Shown here piece after piece: positions 44,583-54,156 of a stretch of 64,000 bases of DNA (the stretch's first letter is position 1; each line of letters opens with the position of its first letter). Both the position numbers and the translations under genes were made by a program. The notes beneath the pieces were generated by a model, which saw only the letters and a program-made list of their open reading frames with translations, was not told the origin of the DNA and made no database searches. The stretch is from Burkholderia sp. lig30 (GTDB taxonomy: Bacteria > Pseudomonadota > Gammaproteobacteria > Burkholderiales > Burkholderiaceae), in contig NZ_JGVW01000076.1 of assembly GCF_000687455.2 (NCBI RefSeq), positions 1 through 64,000 on the forward strand, read 5' to 3'.

Positions 44583-45728
44583 ATGAAAATTCGAATTATT
44601 GGTGGTGGCCCGGCAGGTCTGTATTTTGCTTCATTAATGAAACGCCATGACCCGAGTCACGACATCATCATCTACGAGCGTAGTCCTCGTGATGCTACGT
44701 GGGGTTTCGGTGTCGTATTTTCTGACCGCGCCCTGGAGTTTCTGCGTGCAGATGACGAGGATATGTACCAGTACCTCACACCTCACATGCAGACCTGGCC
44801 GGATCTCACCATCGTACACAACGATACACGCATTCCGATTGCCGGTAATGGCTTCGCAGCAATCGGGCGCCTGGAAATGCTGACCCTCATGTATGAATTC
44901 GTCGAGAAACTGGGGGTGCAGATCAATTTCGAGACTGAAATCACCTCCCTTCAGGACGTCGGGGACGCTGACCTGATCGTGGCAAGCAATGGTGCCTTCT
45001 CCTGGATACGTACCGAGAACGAGGACAAGTTCGGATCAACCTATGATTGGCGTCCGAACCGCTTCATGTGGTATGGCACTAGTAAAACTTTCGACAGCCT
45101 GTCGTTGACCTTCCGCGAAACAGACGAAGGCGTTTTCTGCGCACACCACTATCGCTACAGTCCGACCATGAGCACGTTCCTGGTCGAGGTTGAGGAGGAG
45201 ACGTGGAAACGGGCCGGCTTTGAGCACATGGATGCCGAAGACACCATCCTCTATTGCGAGAAGGTGTTCGCTAAAGATTTGGACGGTCATCGTATCATTT
45301 CCAACAATTCGTACTGGCGGCAGTTCCCGGCAATCTGGAACAGCCAGTGGAGTTTTGACAATGTCGTACTGGTCGGCGATGCACTGCGTACCGCACACTT
45401 TTCCATTGGTTCCGGTACCCGCCTCGCGATGGAGGATGCGGTAGCTCTTTTCAAGTCTTTCAACGAAAAGGGTAATAACGTCAAAGAGGCCCTGGCCTGT
45501 TACCAGGAGTTGCGCGAGCCGCCGATGAAAAAGATTTGGGATGCCGCCAATATCAGCCTGCGCTGGTACGAAAAGATGGACGAGCTAATGAAGCTCGCCC
45601 CTGTTGATTTTGCCTACAGCTACATGACCCGTACCGGGCGAGTCAATCACGCGGAAGTGCGCCGGCGCGATCCGAAATTGGCCGCCGAGTATGAACAGCT
45701 CCACCCGGAAATCGTGGCGAATACCTAA
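44583..45728 (+). CDS. Salicylyl-CoA 5-hydroxylase-like flavin monooxygenase (SdgC-like)
   Basis: A 381-residue class A flavoprotein: FAD Rossmann motif IRIIGGGPAGLYFASLMK at the N-terminus, WGFGVVFSDRALEFL, and the GD motif NVVLVGDALRTAHFSIGSGT. The N-terminal signature (IIYERSPRDATWGFGVVFSD) is typical of the aryl-CoA hydroxylases (salicylyl-CoA 5-hydroxylase, N-domain of 2-aminobenzoyl-CoA monooxygenase), not of free-acid hydroxylases such as NahG. Predicted reaction: salicylyl-CoA + NADH + O2 to gentisyl-CoA. It lies 48 nt after the ligase with GAGG before the ATG. The length fits the family. Confidence 0.82.
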   Translation: MKIRIIGGGPAGLYFASLMKRHDPSHDIIIYERSPRDATWGFGVVFSDRALEFLRADDEDMYQYLTPHMQTWPDLTIVHNDTRIPIAGNGFAAIGRLEMLTLMYEFVEKLGVQINFETEITSLQDVGDADLIVASNGAFSWIRTENEDKFGSTYDWRPNRFMWYGTSKTFDSLSLTFRETDEGVFCAHHYRYSPTMSTFLVEVEEETWKRAGFEHMDAEDTILYCEKVFAKDLDGHRIISNNSYWRQFPAIWNSQWSFDNVVLVGDALRTAHFSIGSGTRLAMEDAVALFKSFNEKGNNVKEALACYQELREPPMKKIWDAANISLRWYEKMDELMKLAPVDFAYSYMTRTGRVNHAEVRRRDPKLAAEYEQLHPEIVANT

Positions 45729-45810
45729 ATCTCTGGTGTCGAAAGAGTGCGGGCGCAAGAATGCCTGCACTTTTTTCGCCGCTATCGACCGCACATAAAT
45801 AGGAAGTCGT

Positions 45811-47889
45811 ATGTTCAACAGATCGGGTCCATTCGAAACACGACGCAAAAACCTGGAGCGTCTCTTCGCACCAAAGTCCATTGCCGTCATCGGAGCCTCT
45901 TCCGATCCAGCGAAGGCTGGATCTCAGGCGCTGCAATCACTCAAAAATTTCCCTGGTCGCCTCGTAGCGGTTCATCCTCGCGAAAAAAATATCCAGGGTA
46001 TCTCCTGCTACTCCAGCCTGACCGAGATTCCTGAGCCTGTAGACCTGGCCATACTTGCCATACCCGCTGAGCATTGCGTCACCGTTGCGGAAGAAGCAGC
46101 CGCATGTGGCGTTGGCGGCATTTTTATCATCTCGGGCGGGTTTGGAGAGACCGGTGAATCCGGTGCACGCTTGCAAGAGCGTTTGCAGGAAATTTGCCAG
46201 AGAACGGGTCTAAGGCTACTAGGGCCGAACACATCAGGGTTCATCAACCCCCATGTGAACTGCATGGCAAGTTTCGTCCCCGGCGCCAATCAATTGCGAA
46301 AAGGACAAATCGCGGTCGTCGCACAGTCGGGCGGGGTCAATCTTGCTATCAGTTTTCTCATTGACCGTCTGGGGCAAGGCGTATCGTTCGCGGCGGGCCT
46401 GGGTAACGCGGTCGACGTAGCCGCGGCGGATGTACTCGATTGGCTGGGCGACGATCCCAACACTGACGCAATTGCCCTCCACCTTGAAGGGGTTCCAAAG
46501 GGCAGGGAATTGTATGACACGTTGCGCCGAGTTACCGCCAAGAAACCTGTAGTTGCATTGGTGGCCGGCCGCTCGGATATTGGGGAGTTCGCCGTCTCCC
46601 ACACCGGTAATTTGATGGGATCGCATAAGCGTACAGTCTCGAGCCTGACTCAAGCGGGTGCCGTCGTGGTCGATTCGACAGAGGCTTTGGCCCAAGGTGC
46701 AGCAATCCTCAAAGACGGGCGTCTTCCTCCCAAGGAGAAGGCTGGTTTTGCTCTCGTTACCGGCCAGGCCGGGCCGGGCCTCCTGATTGCCGATGGTCTA
46801 AAAAGCAATGGGCTTGAGCTGCCTCCCCTTGGACCCAACACGCTCTCAATTGTGAAAGACCTGCTTCCGCCACTGACCTTTATAAAGAATCCAGTCGATA
46901 CAGGCCGGCCAGGGCCAACGTTCGCTGAAATCGTGGGGGTAGTGGCTCGAGATGAAGAAATTGATGCGGTCCTCGTTTTCGGTCTGCACGAACCATCAGT
47001 GCTTGATCCCGTGAAGGTACTCCCTCCAGTTGTGAAAACAGTTGGTAAACCCATTATTTTTGGAACGCTCGGGATTGCTGGCGATACCGACTTAACGAGA
47101 ACCCAGTTGGCGGAGAAGGGGCTGCCGATGGTCGAAAGTCCAGAGCGTTTAGTCTGGGCTGCCTCCATCCTGGCAGCCGATGCGAAAGCTCGTTACCGGA
47201 TAGAAAGGGAAGATGCGAAGCAAGTAGGCACAGAGAAGGGATATGCGAGGCTGCAAGGAAATTTCGATGAAGATCGAGCCAAGGCATTGCTGGCAGAATA
47301 CGGAATCGCTACTCCTCAGCGCCGGTTGTGTGTCAATCGCGAAGAAGCAGTGTCAGCGTTCCATGAAATTGGAGGGGCGGTTGTGGTCAAGATTGCCTCT
47401 GCGGAGATCACGCACAAAACAGAGGCCGGTGGTGTCCATCTAAACATCGCCAATCTTGCGGACTTTAATAAAGCACTCGACGCTATCGAGCGTATCCCCA
47501 CTCAGTCGCCAGCCGGCTTCCTCGTCGAGCAGATGGCGCCGCTTGGAGTTGAGTTGATTATTGGCGGTGTCCGTGATCCCTCCTGGGGACCGTGCGTAAT
47601 GGTTGGCATCGGCGGTATCTTCACAGAAGCGCTAGCCGATACTGCGGTTCGCTTGGCACCGCTGTCGGCCAGCGATGTCAGCGAAATGCTGGACAGTCTG
47701 CAAGGACGCAAGCTCCTCGATGGTTTTCGTCACATGCCGGTAGTCAATCGTGTGGCCATCACGCAGGTAGCAACAGCAGTTAGCCGCCTTTTAGTCGAAC
47801 ACCCCGAAGTCCTGGAAATAGAGATCAATCCTCTTCGAGTTGATGATAAAGGCGCCCTTGCTCTGGATGCCTTGCTTGTTGTCGACTAA
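45811..47889 (+). CDS. NDP-forming acyl-CoA synthetase (acetate-CoA ligase-type, single chain)
   Basis: A 692-residue protein with the acs/AcdAB fusion layout. The CoA-binding Rossmann domain is at about 15-150 (RLFAPKSIAVIGASSDPAKA). Succinyl-CoA-ligase-like domains are at about 165-450, with the phospho-His region FAVSHTGNLMGSH. The ATP-grasp domain is at about 475-690 (VVVKIASAEITHKTEAGGVH, GPCVMVGIGGIFTEAL, LEIEINPLRV). The ATG follows AGGAAG. In this operon it could transfer salicylyl to CoA, complementing the AMP ligase, or recover CoA energy from the gentisyl-CoA or product thioester. It replaces the ANL-type SdgB of Streptomyces; the substrate is inferred. Confidence 0.8.
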   Translation: MFNRSGPFETRRKNLERLFAPKSIAVIGASSDPAKAGSQALQSLKNFPGRLVAVHPREKNIQGISCYSSLTEIPEPVDLAILAIPAEHCVTVAEEAAACGVGGIFIISGGFGETGESGARLQERLQEICQRTGLRLLGPNTSGFINPHVNCMASFVPGANQLRKGQIAVVAQSGGVNLAISFLIDRLGQGVSFAAGLGNAVDVAAADVLDWLGDDPNTDAIALHLEGVPKGRELYDTLRRVTAKKPVVALVAGRSDIGEFAVSHTGNLMGSHKRTVSSLTQAGAVVVDSTEALAQGAAILKDGRLPPKEKAGFALVTGQAGPGLLIADGLKSNGLELPPLGPNTLSIVKDLLPPLTFIKNPVDTGRPGPTFAEIVGVVARDEEIDAVLVFGLHEPSVLDPVKVLPPVVKTVGKPIIFGTLGIAGDTDLTRTQLAEKGLPMVESPERLVWAASILAADAKARYRIEREDAKQVGTEKGYARLQGNFDEDRAKALLAEYGIATPQRRLCVNREEAVSAFHEIGGAVVVKIASAEITHKTEAGGVHLNIANLADFNKALDAIERIPTQSPAGFLVEQMAPLGVELIIGGVRDPSWGPCVMVGIGGIFTEALADTAVRLAPLSASDVSEMLDSLQGRKLLDGFRHMPVVNRVAITQVATAVSRLLVEHPEVLEIEINPLRVDDKGALALDALLVVD

Positions 47890-47914
47890 GTAAAATTAAT
47901 TCTTGCGATATGTG

Positions 47915-47936
47915 TGCGTACCCTGTGGCGTACGCA
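47915..47936 (+). other. Hairpin in the 270-bp gap before the cupin gene
   Basis: A 7-bp stem, TGCGTAC / GTACGCA with an 8-nt loop, lies 25 nt after the synthetase stop and lacks a T run. It may be a weak terminator or an mRNA-processing site separating the ligase genes from the two dioxygenase genes. The rest of the gap to 48159 is AT-rich and could carry a second promoter. No clear NahR box was seen there. Confidence 0.35.
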
Positions 47937-48159
47937 TGCAAATAATTGACCACATCCAACTCGATCCGTTAGTCGTCGGGTTGCCTCTCGATTTGCCTCA
48001 AAAAAGATTGAATTAAATGTTGCGGTATGGATCATTTTTAACCAGCCCGGTGCTTCCCGGCTGCCTTGACATATTCCCAACCTGTTTCCCTTGGGTGCCG
48101 GATCGTCAACAGGGAGCCGGTAGCAAGTGCCTGAAAATTTTCGTACAAAGGAGACACGT

Positions 48160-49218
48160 ATGAATGACGAACTTGGTCGCATTGAAGATCTGCCGATCGA
48201 TTACTACAACGGGCTTAAAAGCTCCAACCTGATGCCGCTCTGGCCGTCACTTCGTGCCGCGTTGCCTTACGGCCGGCCGGTCCATAATACCAAGCCGACC
48301 CTGTGGCGCTATGCTGATATCCGCCCACAGCTCATGCGTGCTGGCGAGCTGACTCCGATTGAGAAGGCTGAACGCAGGGTTCTCGTCTTGTGTAACCCCG
48401 GCCTCGGACTGGAAACCCTGCGGGCTACTCCAAGCATTTATATTGGCCTGCAACTCATTTTGCCTGGGGAGAGTGCTCCCTGTCATAAGCATTCCCCGTC
48501 AGCTGTACGCTTCGTCATCGAAGGTAAGGGGGGGTACACCGTTGTTCGTGGCGAGAGACTGCCCATGGAAAAGGGGGACCTTATCCTGACGCCACCGGGT
48601 CTTTGGCACGAGCATGGGCATGAGGGGAATGATCCTGTCGTTTGGCTTGATGCCCTTGACCTGCCTCTTGTTTATGGCATGGAAGCTTCCTACTGCACGG
48701 AGGGCAACTCACAGAAGATTACCGACCCCGAAAACACCTCGGTTGCCCGCTTCCGGCAAGGGGGCGTCGTGCCGTATTCCGCACTGGCCTTGCCACGCGA
48801 GACTTACCCCATGCTGCGTTTCCCGTGGCGCCAGGTGAAGCAGACTCTCTCCGAGTTGGCCGGTGTGACACCGAGAGACCAGTTGGTACATGTTGCGTAC
48901 ATTAATCCGGAAACCGGCCAGGAATGTCTGCCGACCTTGGGTTTCTCGGCCATTATGCTTCGCCCTGGAGAAGAGCGCCGACTGGTACGTCGCTCTGCGT
49001 CATCTGTTTTCCATGTCGTGGAAGGTGAAGGGGCTGCGTTGATTGATGGCATCGCCCATACCTTCTCTGAGTCGGACACCTTCGCGGCTCCGACGCATGC
49101 TGAAATTGTCCTCGCCAACCCGTCCAGTAGCTTGCCCGCGTACCTGTTTATGGCGGATGACGCACCGATGCACCGCAAGCTTGGCTTCTATGAAGAGTTT
49201 GTCGAATTAGATGCGTGA
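48160..49218 (+). CDS. Gentisate 1,2-dioxygenase-type cupin
   Basis: A 352-residue bicupin. The first cupin carries the iron ligands His109, His111 and His150/His152 ([40 protein letters not shown]). The second cupin ([34 protein letters not shown]) lacks the His pattern, as usual. The N-terminus ([19 protein letters not shown]) matches the GDO / salicylate dioxygenase / 1-hydroxy-2-naphthoate dioxygenase family. Ring opening of gentisate to maleylpyruvate is the best fit after a salicylyl-CoA 5-hydroxylase. ATG 48160 follows AAAGGAG. No maleylpyruvate isomerase or fumarylpyruvate hydrolase is in the window, so the pathway must be completed elsewhere. Confidence 0.85.
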   Translation: MNDELGRIEDLPIDYYNGLKSSNLMPLWPSLRAALPYGRPVHNTKPTLWRYADIRPQLMRAGELTPIEKAERRVLVLCNPGLGLETLRATPSIYIGLQLILPGESAPCHKHSPSAVRFVIEGKGGYTVVRGERLPMEKGDLILTPPGLWHEHGHEGNDPVVWLDALDLPLVYGMEASYCTEGNSQKITDPENTSVARFRQGGVVPYSALALPRETYPMLRFPWRQVKQTLSELAGVTPRDQLVHVAYINPETGQECLPTLGFSAIMLRPGEERRLVRRSASSVFHVVEGEGAALIDGIAHTFSESDTFAAPTHAEIVLANPSSSLPAYLFMADDAPMHRKLGFYEEFVELDA

Positions 49219-49324
49219 ATTTTAAAAGTGCCGGCAACGCCATGCAGCCGTTATGTCTTGACGCGCAGAAACAAATCTGATGGTTTGGCATCATGCTCCA
49301 TGAATAAAAAAGAGGAGATTGGCA

Positions 49325-50251
49325 ATGATTCGTTCGCTTCATCACGTAGGCGTGACTGTCCCAAATCTTGAAGTGGGGCGCGCCTTCTACGAAATTTTTG
49401 GTCTCGATCATTTTGCTTCGGGCAATGATCTGGTTTTTCGCTGCGCTGATCGTGCCAACGACCAGATTCGTCTGATTGAGGGATCTAAAAAGAAGCTGAC
49501 CTATATATCGTTTGGTACCAATGCAGAAGGTATGAAGGTTGCCAAAGGAAATCTTGGTCGATCAGGTGTGACAGTGATGGATTCACCCTTTCCCGGTGTA
49601 GAAGATGGAATTTGGTTCCAGGACCCGGACGGCCTTTGGGTTAATTTGCGTGAAGCTGAGCCGGCTCCATCGCTGCGTCAGGCTGCACGTGAGGTTAATG
49701 CACCAGGTCATTATCGTCGTCAACTAGACCGCGTCTTTGGGGCCGGTATGGCGGTTCAGAGGGTACGGCCTCGTCGCCTTGGACACTTAATCAAATTCAC
49801 GCCGGATGTGCGCAGATCGGTTGACTTTTATACTCGTTTGCTTGGCATGAAAGAGTCTGACCGGTCTCGAGATATTATTTCATTTTTGCGTTGTTCTAAT
49901 GGTGGCGACCACCATACCCTGGCTTTTGCGAAAAGCAGCCACGTGGGTTTTCATCATCTAAGCTTTGAAGTGGACGGCATTGATGAGATTGAGCTTGGTG
50001 CGCGCACGCTGATCGAAGCTGGGTATAAGGATTGTTTTGGTCTTGGTCGTCATGTCGCTGGTTCGAATTTTTTCCATTATATTCGAGATCCGTGGAATAG
50101 CTTGGTAGAAATGTTCTGGGATATGGACATGATTCCGGAGGATGATAGCGGTTGGGAAATCCTTGACGGTGACCCGGAAGACGTAACTGCTGTGTGGGCC
50201 AAAGCACCCCCACCGGAAGATTTTGTGGTCAACTTTGAGACAATGGATTGA
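49325..50251 (+). CDS. Extradiol (VOC-family) ring-cleavage dioxygenase
   Basis: A 308-residue type I extradiol dioxygenase with two vicinal-oxygen-chelate halves: HHVGVTVPNLEVGRAFYEIF at the start, and RRLGHLIKFTPDVRRSVDFY for the second. The active half keeps the metal set His154 (GHLIKF), His210/211 (VGFHHLSFEV) and Glu262 (NSLVEMFWD), almost the same spacing as BphC. It should cleave a catechol-type substrate between C-OH and CH. Its presence beside a gentisate-type cupin means either two substrates or a branch of the pathway. ATG 49325 follows GAGGAG; a TTG at 49319 is less likely. Confidence 0.82.
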   Translation: MIRSLHHVGVTVPNLEVGRAFYEIFGLDHFASGNDLVFRCADRANDQIRLIEGSKKKLTYISFGTNAEGMKVAKGNLGRSGVTVMDSPFPGVEDGIWFQDPDGLWVNLREAEPAPSLRQAAREVNAPGHYRRQLDRVFGAGMAVQRVRPRRLGHLIKFTPDVRRSVDFYTRLLGMKESDRSRDIISFLRCSNGGDHHTLAFAKSSHVGFHHLSFEVDGIDEIELGARTLIEAGYKDCFGLGRHVAGSNFFHYIRDPWNSLVEMFWDMDMIPEDDSGWEILDGDPEDVTAVWAKAPPPEDFVVNFETMD

Positions 50252-50316
50252 GGAAAAAACTGATCGGCTCTAAAACATTGCTGAAATACCCCTCGGCGGC
50301 GATCAAATTTTCTTCT

Positions 50317-50333
50317 CCCGCTCGCCGAGCGGG
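50317..50333 (+). terminator. Hairpin after the aromatic-acid operon
   Basis: A 7-bp GC-rich stem, CCCGCTC / GAGCGGG with a 3-nt loop, lies 66 nt past the dioxygenase stop, with an AT-rich stretch before it but no T run after it. It could terminate either convergent transcript weakly. The rest of 50252-50617 has no supported gene. Confidence 0.35.
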
Positions 50334-50617
50334 TACGATATTCAGATAGACAGGCATTTGGGCTCCGTTTCAGAAAATTTCGATGGTTCGAGATGGGCTT
50401 TTGCGTGAATTCATTTTTTTATGGCACCGCGGGACGCACTGCTCCTGGCGAACCCATACACACGAGGTTGTCGGCGGCAATATTCAGCGCGAGCCGCTGG
50501 TCGACTCGCGAGCCCGCGCAGCATCCGTCCTGACCTACCCTGGAATTTTCGGAAATTTTCTCCCCGGAGGTTGCTCGGCCGGCATTGACTGGCTTGTAGA
50601 TTACGTCCGGGGAGGCG

Positions 50618-51541
50618 TTATGCAGGGCGGGGGGCGTTCACGGTCTGAAAGTGCTGTGCAACAAGTTCTCGCAACCAGAGATTAGACGGGTCGCGGTGAA
50701 ACTTCGAATGCCAGAACAGACTGATATCTATTGCCGGGAGCTCCACCGGGTGCGGGATATACCGCAGATTGAAGTGTTTCACACTCCTTCTCGCGAAAGT
50801 CTCTGGCACTGTCGCTATCAGATCTGAAGATTCCAAGATATCCGCCAGGGCCACGAAGTGCGGGACGCGTAGTCGAATCCGACGATGAATTCCGGCGCGT
50901 TCTATCAGTTCGTCGGCTCGACCATGTCCCGTTCCTGCCGAAATGACCACCGCATGGTCTGCTGAAGTGAAGTCGTCCAGTAATGGATGCTCCCGGTCCA
51001 TGGCGTGCCCTTTGCGAAACAGGCAGACATAGCGTTGGGAGAAGAGCGTGCGACGATGAAAATCTGTCGCGAGTCCTGGGATGTGGCCGAGGGCTAGATC
51101 GACTTTGCCTTCTTCCATTTCGAATCTCAAATTGACTGCCGTGCTGCGTACAGTGCTAACAGTTACGCCAGGAGCAACAGTGGCTAGTTTCTGCGTTAAT
51201 GGTGGAAGAAAATTGAATTCACCAATATCGGTCATCGCGAAGGTGAACTGACGAGTGCTCGTGGCGGCATCAAAATCTAGTGGCCGCGAAAGACTCTCCG
51301 AAATCATCGCGAGTGCATTAGTAATTGGCACCGCTAGTTGGTCAGCCAAAGGGGTTGGTCGCATCCCGCGAGGCGTGCGAAGAAACAATTCATCGCTCAG
51401 CAAGCGGCGCAATCGTTTAAGGGCACTGCTGACAGCCGGTTGTGATAGGCCGAGATTCTCAGCCGCCAGCGAAACTTTGCGGTCTTCATAAAGCTGCGCG
51501 AAAACCGTCAGCAGGTTGAGGTCGAGGTCCCTTGGATTCAT
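50618..51541 (-). CDS. NahR/NagR-like LysR transcriptional activator
   Basis: A 307-residue LysR protein. Its N-terminal winged helix (MNPRDLDLNLLTVFAQLYED, LAAENLGLSQPAVSSALKRL) and effector domain closely follow NahR: FTFAMTDIGEFNFLPPLTQK, EMEEGKVDLALGHIPGL, RYVCLFRKGHAMD, HFVALADILESSDLIATVPE and ISLFWHSKFHRDPSNLWLRE. NahR-class activators respond to salicylate. The gene converges on the aromatic-acid operon. ATG 51541 has GGAAGG upstream; the open extension to 51877 is not LysR-like. Its probable target is the NahR-type site at 42781. The 358 bp upstream (51542-51899) hold its promoter and no supported gene. Confidence 0.88.
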   Translation of the reverse strand: MNPRDLDLNLLTVFAQLYEDRKVSLAAENLGLSQPAVSSALKRLRRLLSDELFLRTPRGMRPTPLADQLAVPITNALAMISESLSRPLDFDAATSTRQFTFAMTDIGEFNFLPPLTQKLATVAPGVTVSTVRSTAVNLRFEMEEGKVDLALGHIPGLATDFHRRTLFSQRYVCLFRKGHAMDREHPLLDDFTSADHAVVISAGTGHGRADELIERAGIHRRIRLRVPHFVALADILESSDLIATVPETFARRSVKHFNLRYIPHPVELPAIDISLFWHSKFHRDPSNLWLRELVAQHFQTVNAPRPA

Positions 51542-51899
51542 GGCATGCCTTCCATCAATGCGTTTAGTGCTGCCCGTCTCACCGTGCGCCGAGGGACTCC
51601 CGACTTGTCTTCGGTAAAATCCCGGGATCTGGAGAGCATTTGTCGCCGCCTTTTTTGGCATCGGCACAATCGCCCGGGTTAGCGCTAGGGCCGCAGGAGT
51701 TGCGACGACTTCCGTTGCCCCGCGATCCACTTCGGATTGCTGTCGCACTACACAGTCCTTACGTTCCATTCCTTTTAAGGCCCCTGGACTTGCGCCTGCA
51801 TGGCCGGACACGCGGTCACGCGGGGTTGGAGGCGGCCTCGCAGTGTTGGTTGACGGTGAACCCTTCTTTCGGTGCACTAGTGAGCGTGATTGAAGGAAA

Positions 51900-52199
51900 C
51901 TATTCCTGAATCAGGAATCGATTGCGATTCTTGGCATCCTTGATCCATGCCGGCGCGCGCCCGCGGCCCGACCAGGTCGCGCCAGTCTTGGGATCTCGGT
52001 ACTTCGCCTCAACCGGTGCCGGTGCCTTCTTTGCAGGTCTGCCTCGTCGAGCGCCGAAGATGTCTTTCTCGGTAATACCGTACTCGGCGACCTTGGCGCG
52101 GATGTCGTCGACGATAGCTTGGAATTCTGCCAAGCGGGCAGCTTCGGTTTTCGCGGCGAGTGCGTCCATTTGAGCTTTCAATTCCTTGTAAGTCGCCAT
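51900..52199 (-). CDS. H-NS family DNA-binding protein
   Basis: A 99-residue H-NS/MvaT-like nucleoid protein of the beta-proteobacterial type: N-terminal oligomerisation helix (MATYKELKAQMDALAAKTEA), a basic linker (ARRGRPAKKAPAPVEAK) and the C-terminal AT-hook-like motif in YRDPKTGATWSGRGRAPAWI. The ATG is preceded by a strong AGGAGGAATA. Genes of this type often sit in or beside acquired DNA and silence it; here the low-GC island lies 1.6 kb away. It could alternatively be one of several housekeeping H-NS copies in Burkholderia. Confidence 0.9.
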   Translation of the reverse strand: MATYKELKAQMDALAAKTEAARLAEFQAIVDDIRAKVAEYGITEKDIFGARRGRPAKKAPAPVEAKYRDPKTGATWSGRGRAPAWIKDAKNRNRFLIQE

Positions 52200-52438
52200 G
52201 TATTCCTCCTCTGGTGGTGTTGCACACATGATAGCGGTTTCGACTTAAGAGAAGGAGCGAATCGAGACGTGTCTTCTACTCAATCGATGGCTCTCCCCGC
52301 CGTGCGCGCATCCATACAGGAAGCTTGGTGCTGGCCACTTTCGGTTGGGGATTTCGGTGGGGGCGACCGGTCGGCTCGACAACGTCCAGCGGAACGAGAA
52401 CCGCGCGTAGCAGTGCTCCGACTGTACGGCGGTTCTCC

Positions 52439-53575
52439 TCATTCCGACGCCGAAAGAGTGAAGACATCTACAACCTGACCCACCTGGTGCATTTGGTCGG
52501 AAAGCGACTGGGTTGCGGCTGCGGCCTGTTCGACCAGTGCGGCATTTTGTTGGGTTGCGTCGTCTATCTGTGACACGGCCAGGTCGATGCGCTGGACGCC
52601 GTCTCTCTGTGCTTCGCATTCGGCCGAGATTTCGCCGACGACACCCGCCACTTGCGTCATTTTTCGTTGTACTTCATTGATTGCGCGACCCGCATCGGCA
52701 GCCCGTTCGGCACTTGCCTCAATGGCCGCAGTCGTCGTTTGGATGAGCGTTTCAATTTCCTTGGCCGCCACCGAGGTCCGTTGAGCCAGCGTACGAACTT
52801 CGCCGGCAACAACCGTGAAACCACGCCCTCGCTCGCCGGCGCGCGCTGATTCGACTGCTGCGTTCAAAGCGAGAATGTTCGTTTGGAATGCGATGCCCTC
52901 TATCACTGTGATGATTTCGCAGATCCTTGCCGCGCTTCGCCTCATATCACCCATGCTGATCACTAGCGCCTGAACCGTGTTGTTTCCGGAGTCGGCCGTG
53001 TGGGTCGCGGACTCGGCCAGCGTGTGGGCGTGACGGGCGTGAGATGCATTCTGGGACACTGCGTCTGTTATCCGTCGGACATTCGCTGCAGTTTCCTCGA
53101 GCGAGGCGGCTTGTTTTTCTGTTCGCGAGGAAAGGTCGGTATTTCCGGCCGCAATCTGTTGTGTTGCAACACTGGCAGTTGCCACCGATAGTTGAACTGT
53201 CCGAATCGCTTCATCAATCCGGCGCATGAAGCGATCGAACTCCATTGCGCATTTTCCGAACTCATCCGGACGCGGGCTTGCTGATCGCTTTGACAAATCC
53301 AGCGTATCTGCAACCTCGGAAAATTTTCGCTGCTGGCGGCGCAATCCCCCGCACACAAGGCTATGCAGGTGTCGTCCGCCAAAGACGGATGTGGTGCAAC
53401 CCACAAGGGCACCGAGCAAGATCACCCATGGAAGTACGGCCCTGCCATGCGGAGACACGGTGCCCCCTACGCCGACGCCCATTGCGCCGGCGATACTCAC
53501 CGTGATCAAGGATGCGACGAGCACCCCATGGAGGCATACCATCTTCCGGCTGATTGTCGCGGTGATTTTTTTCAT
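52439..53575 (-). CDS. Methyl-accepting chemotaxis protein with almost no periplasmic domain
   Basis: A 378-residue chemoreceptor. Two membrane segments (about 16-38 and 50-70) are separated by only some 12 residues, so the usual 130-150-residue ligand domain is missing. A HAMP-like stretch follows. The signalling domain then carries the canonical hairpin tip ([20 protein letters not shown], then [19 protein letters not shown]) and methylation helices. There is no frameshift, so this looks like an intact short receptor that may sense via the membrane, energy state or a partner protein. ATG 53575 is preferred to 53611. The 333 bp upstream (53576-53908) show nothing else. Confidence 0.85.
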   Translation of the reverse strand: MKKITATISRKMVCLHGVLVASLITVSIAGAMGVGVGGTVSPHGRAVLPWVILLGALVGCTTSVFGGRHLHSLVCGGLRRQQRKFSEVADTLDLSKRSASPRPDEFGKCAMEFDRFMRRIDEAIRTVQLSVATASVATQQIAAGNTDLSSRTEKQAASLEETAANVRRITDAVSQNASHARHAHTLAESATHTADSGNNTVQALVISMGDMRRSAARICEIITVIEGIAFQTNILALNAAVESARAGERGRGFTVVAGEVRTLAQRTSVAAKEIETLIQTTTAAIEASAERAADAGRAINEVQRKMTQVAGVVGEISAECEAQRDGVQRIDLAVSQIDDATQQNAALVEQAAAATQSLSDQMHQVGQVVDVFTLSASE

Positions 53576-53908
53576 TTCGGTCGACGTAAATCGTTGGTGC
53601 GGCCCGGACAATGCATGTAAGCCCCGTGCGGGTGCCTACGCGTAGCCAGTAGCAATCCGTAATGTCAGAATATTGGGGGAGGCGACGTGCAGGCAAGCGC
53701 GATCGCCTGGTTGTGTGATCGTGCGCCGTAAGAGACGTGAACCCGAGGCATGGCCTGGCAGAATCGGTGAATGACTTTGGCGTATTGGTACGATTCTTTG
53801 AGTGGAGTGGCATTTGAAAAGCATGGGCGGCGACCGATGTTCGGGAATACCGGCAATCGGTCGTCGCGCCGATGCGTCACTGCCACTAAAGAACTGCGGA
53901 CCTATCGG

Positions 53909-54139
53909 TCACTCTGCCGCACCGCTTGCACCCGGAATGGACGCTGCGCTTGCGGGCTTGACCTTCTTCGGTTTCTTGGGGCGGGGAACCGGCTGATTTG
54001 CCGATGCGGCCGGATTTTCTGCGCCAAGGCCGTGTCGATACCCGGATGGATTAACCACGGTCGGCGTCGGTTCTTTCTCCGCGTGTGCGGAGAGGCTTGT
54101 TGCACATGCGGCAATGAGAAATGCGAGTTTGCGCTTCAT
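53909..54139 (-). CDS. Small exported protein behind the porin
   Basis: A 76-residue protein: clear signal peptide (MKRKLAFLIAACATSLSAHA), then a disordered Pro/Lys/Ala-rich chain (VPRPKKPKKVKPASAAS). It lies 17 nt after the porin gene on the same strand with GGAG 12 nt before its ATG. The signal peptide and operon position support it as real; no family is recognised. Confidence 0.6.
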   Translation of the reverse strand: MKRKLAFLIAACATSLSAHAEKEPTPTVVNPSGYRHGLGAENPAASANQPVPRPKKPKKVKPASAASIPGASGAAE

Positions 54140-54156
54140 GATGTTGTGATGCTCCG

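Noticed and set aside
50383-50685. A 100-codon plus-strand frame between the dioxygenase and NahR-like genes
   Set aside because: It runs into the 3' end of the supported LysR gene, has no ribosome binding site, and matches nothing I know.
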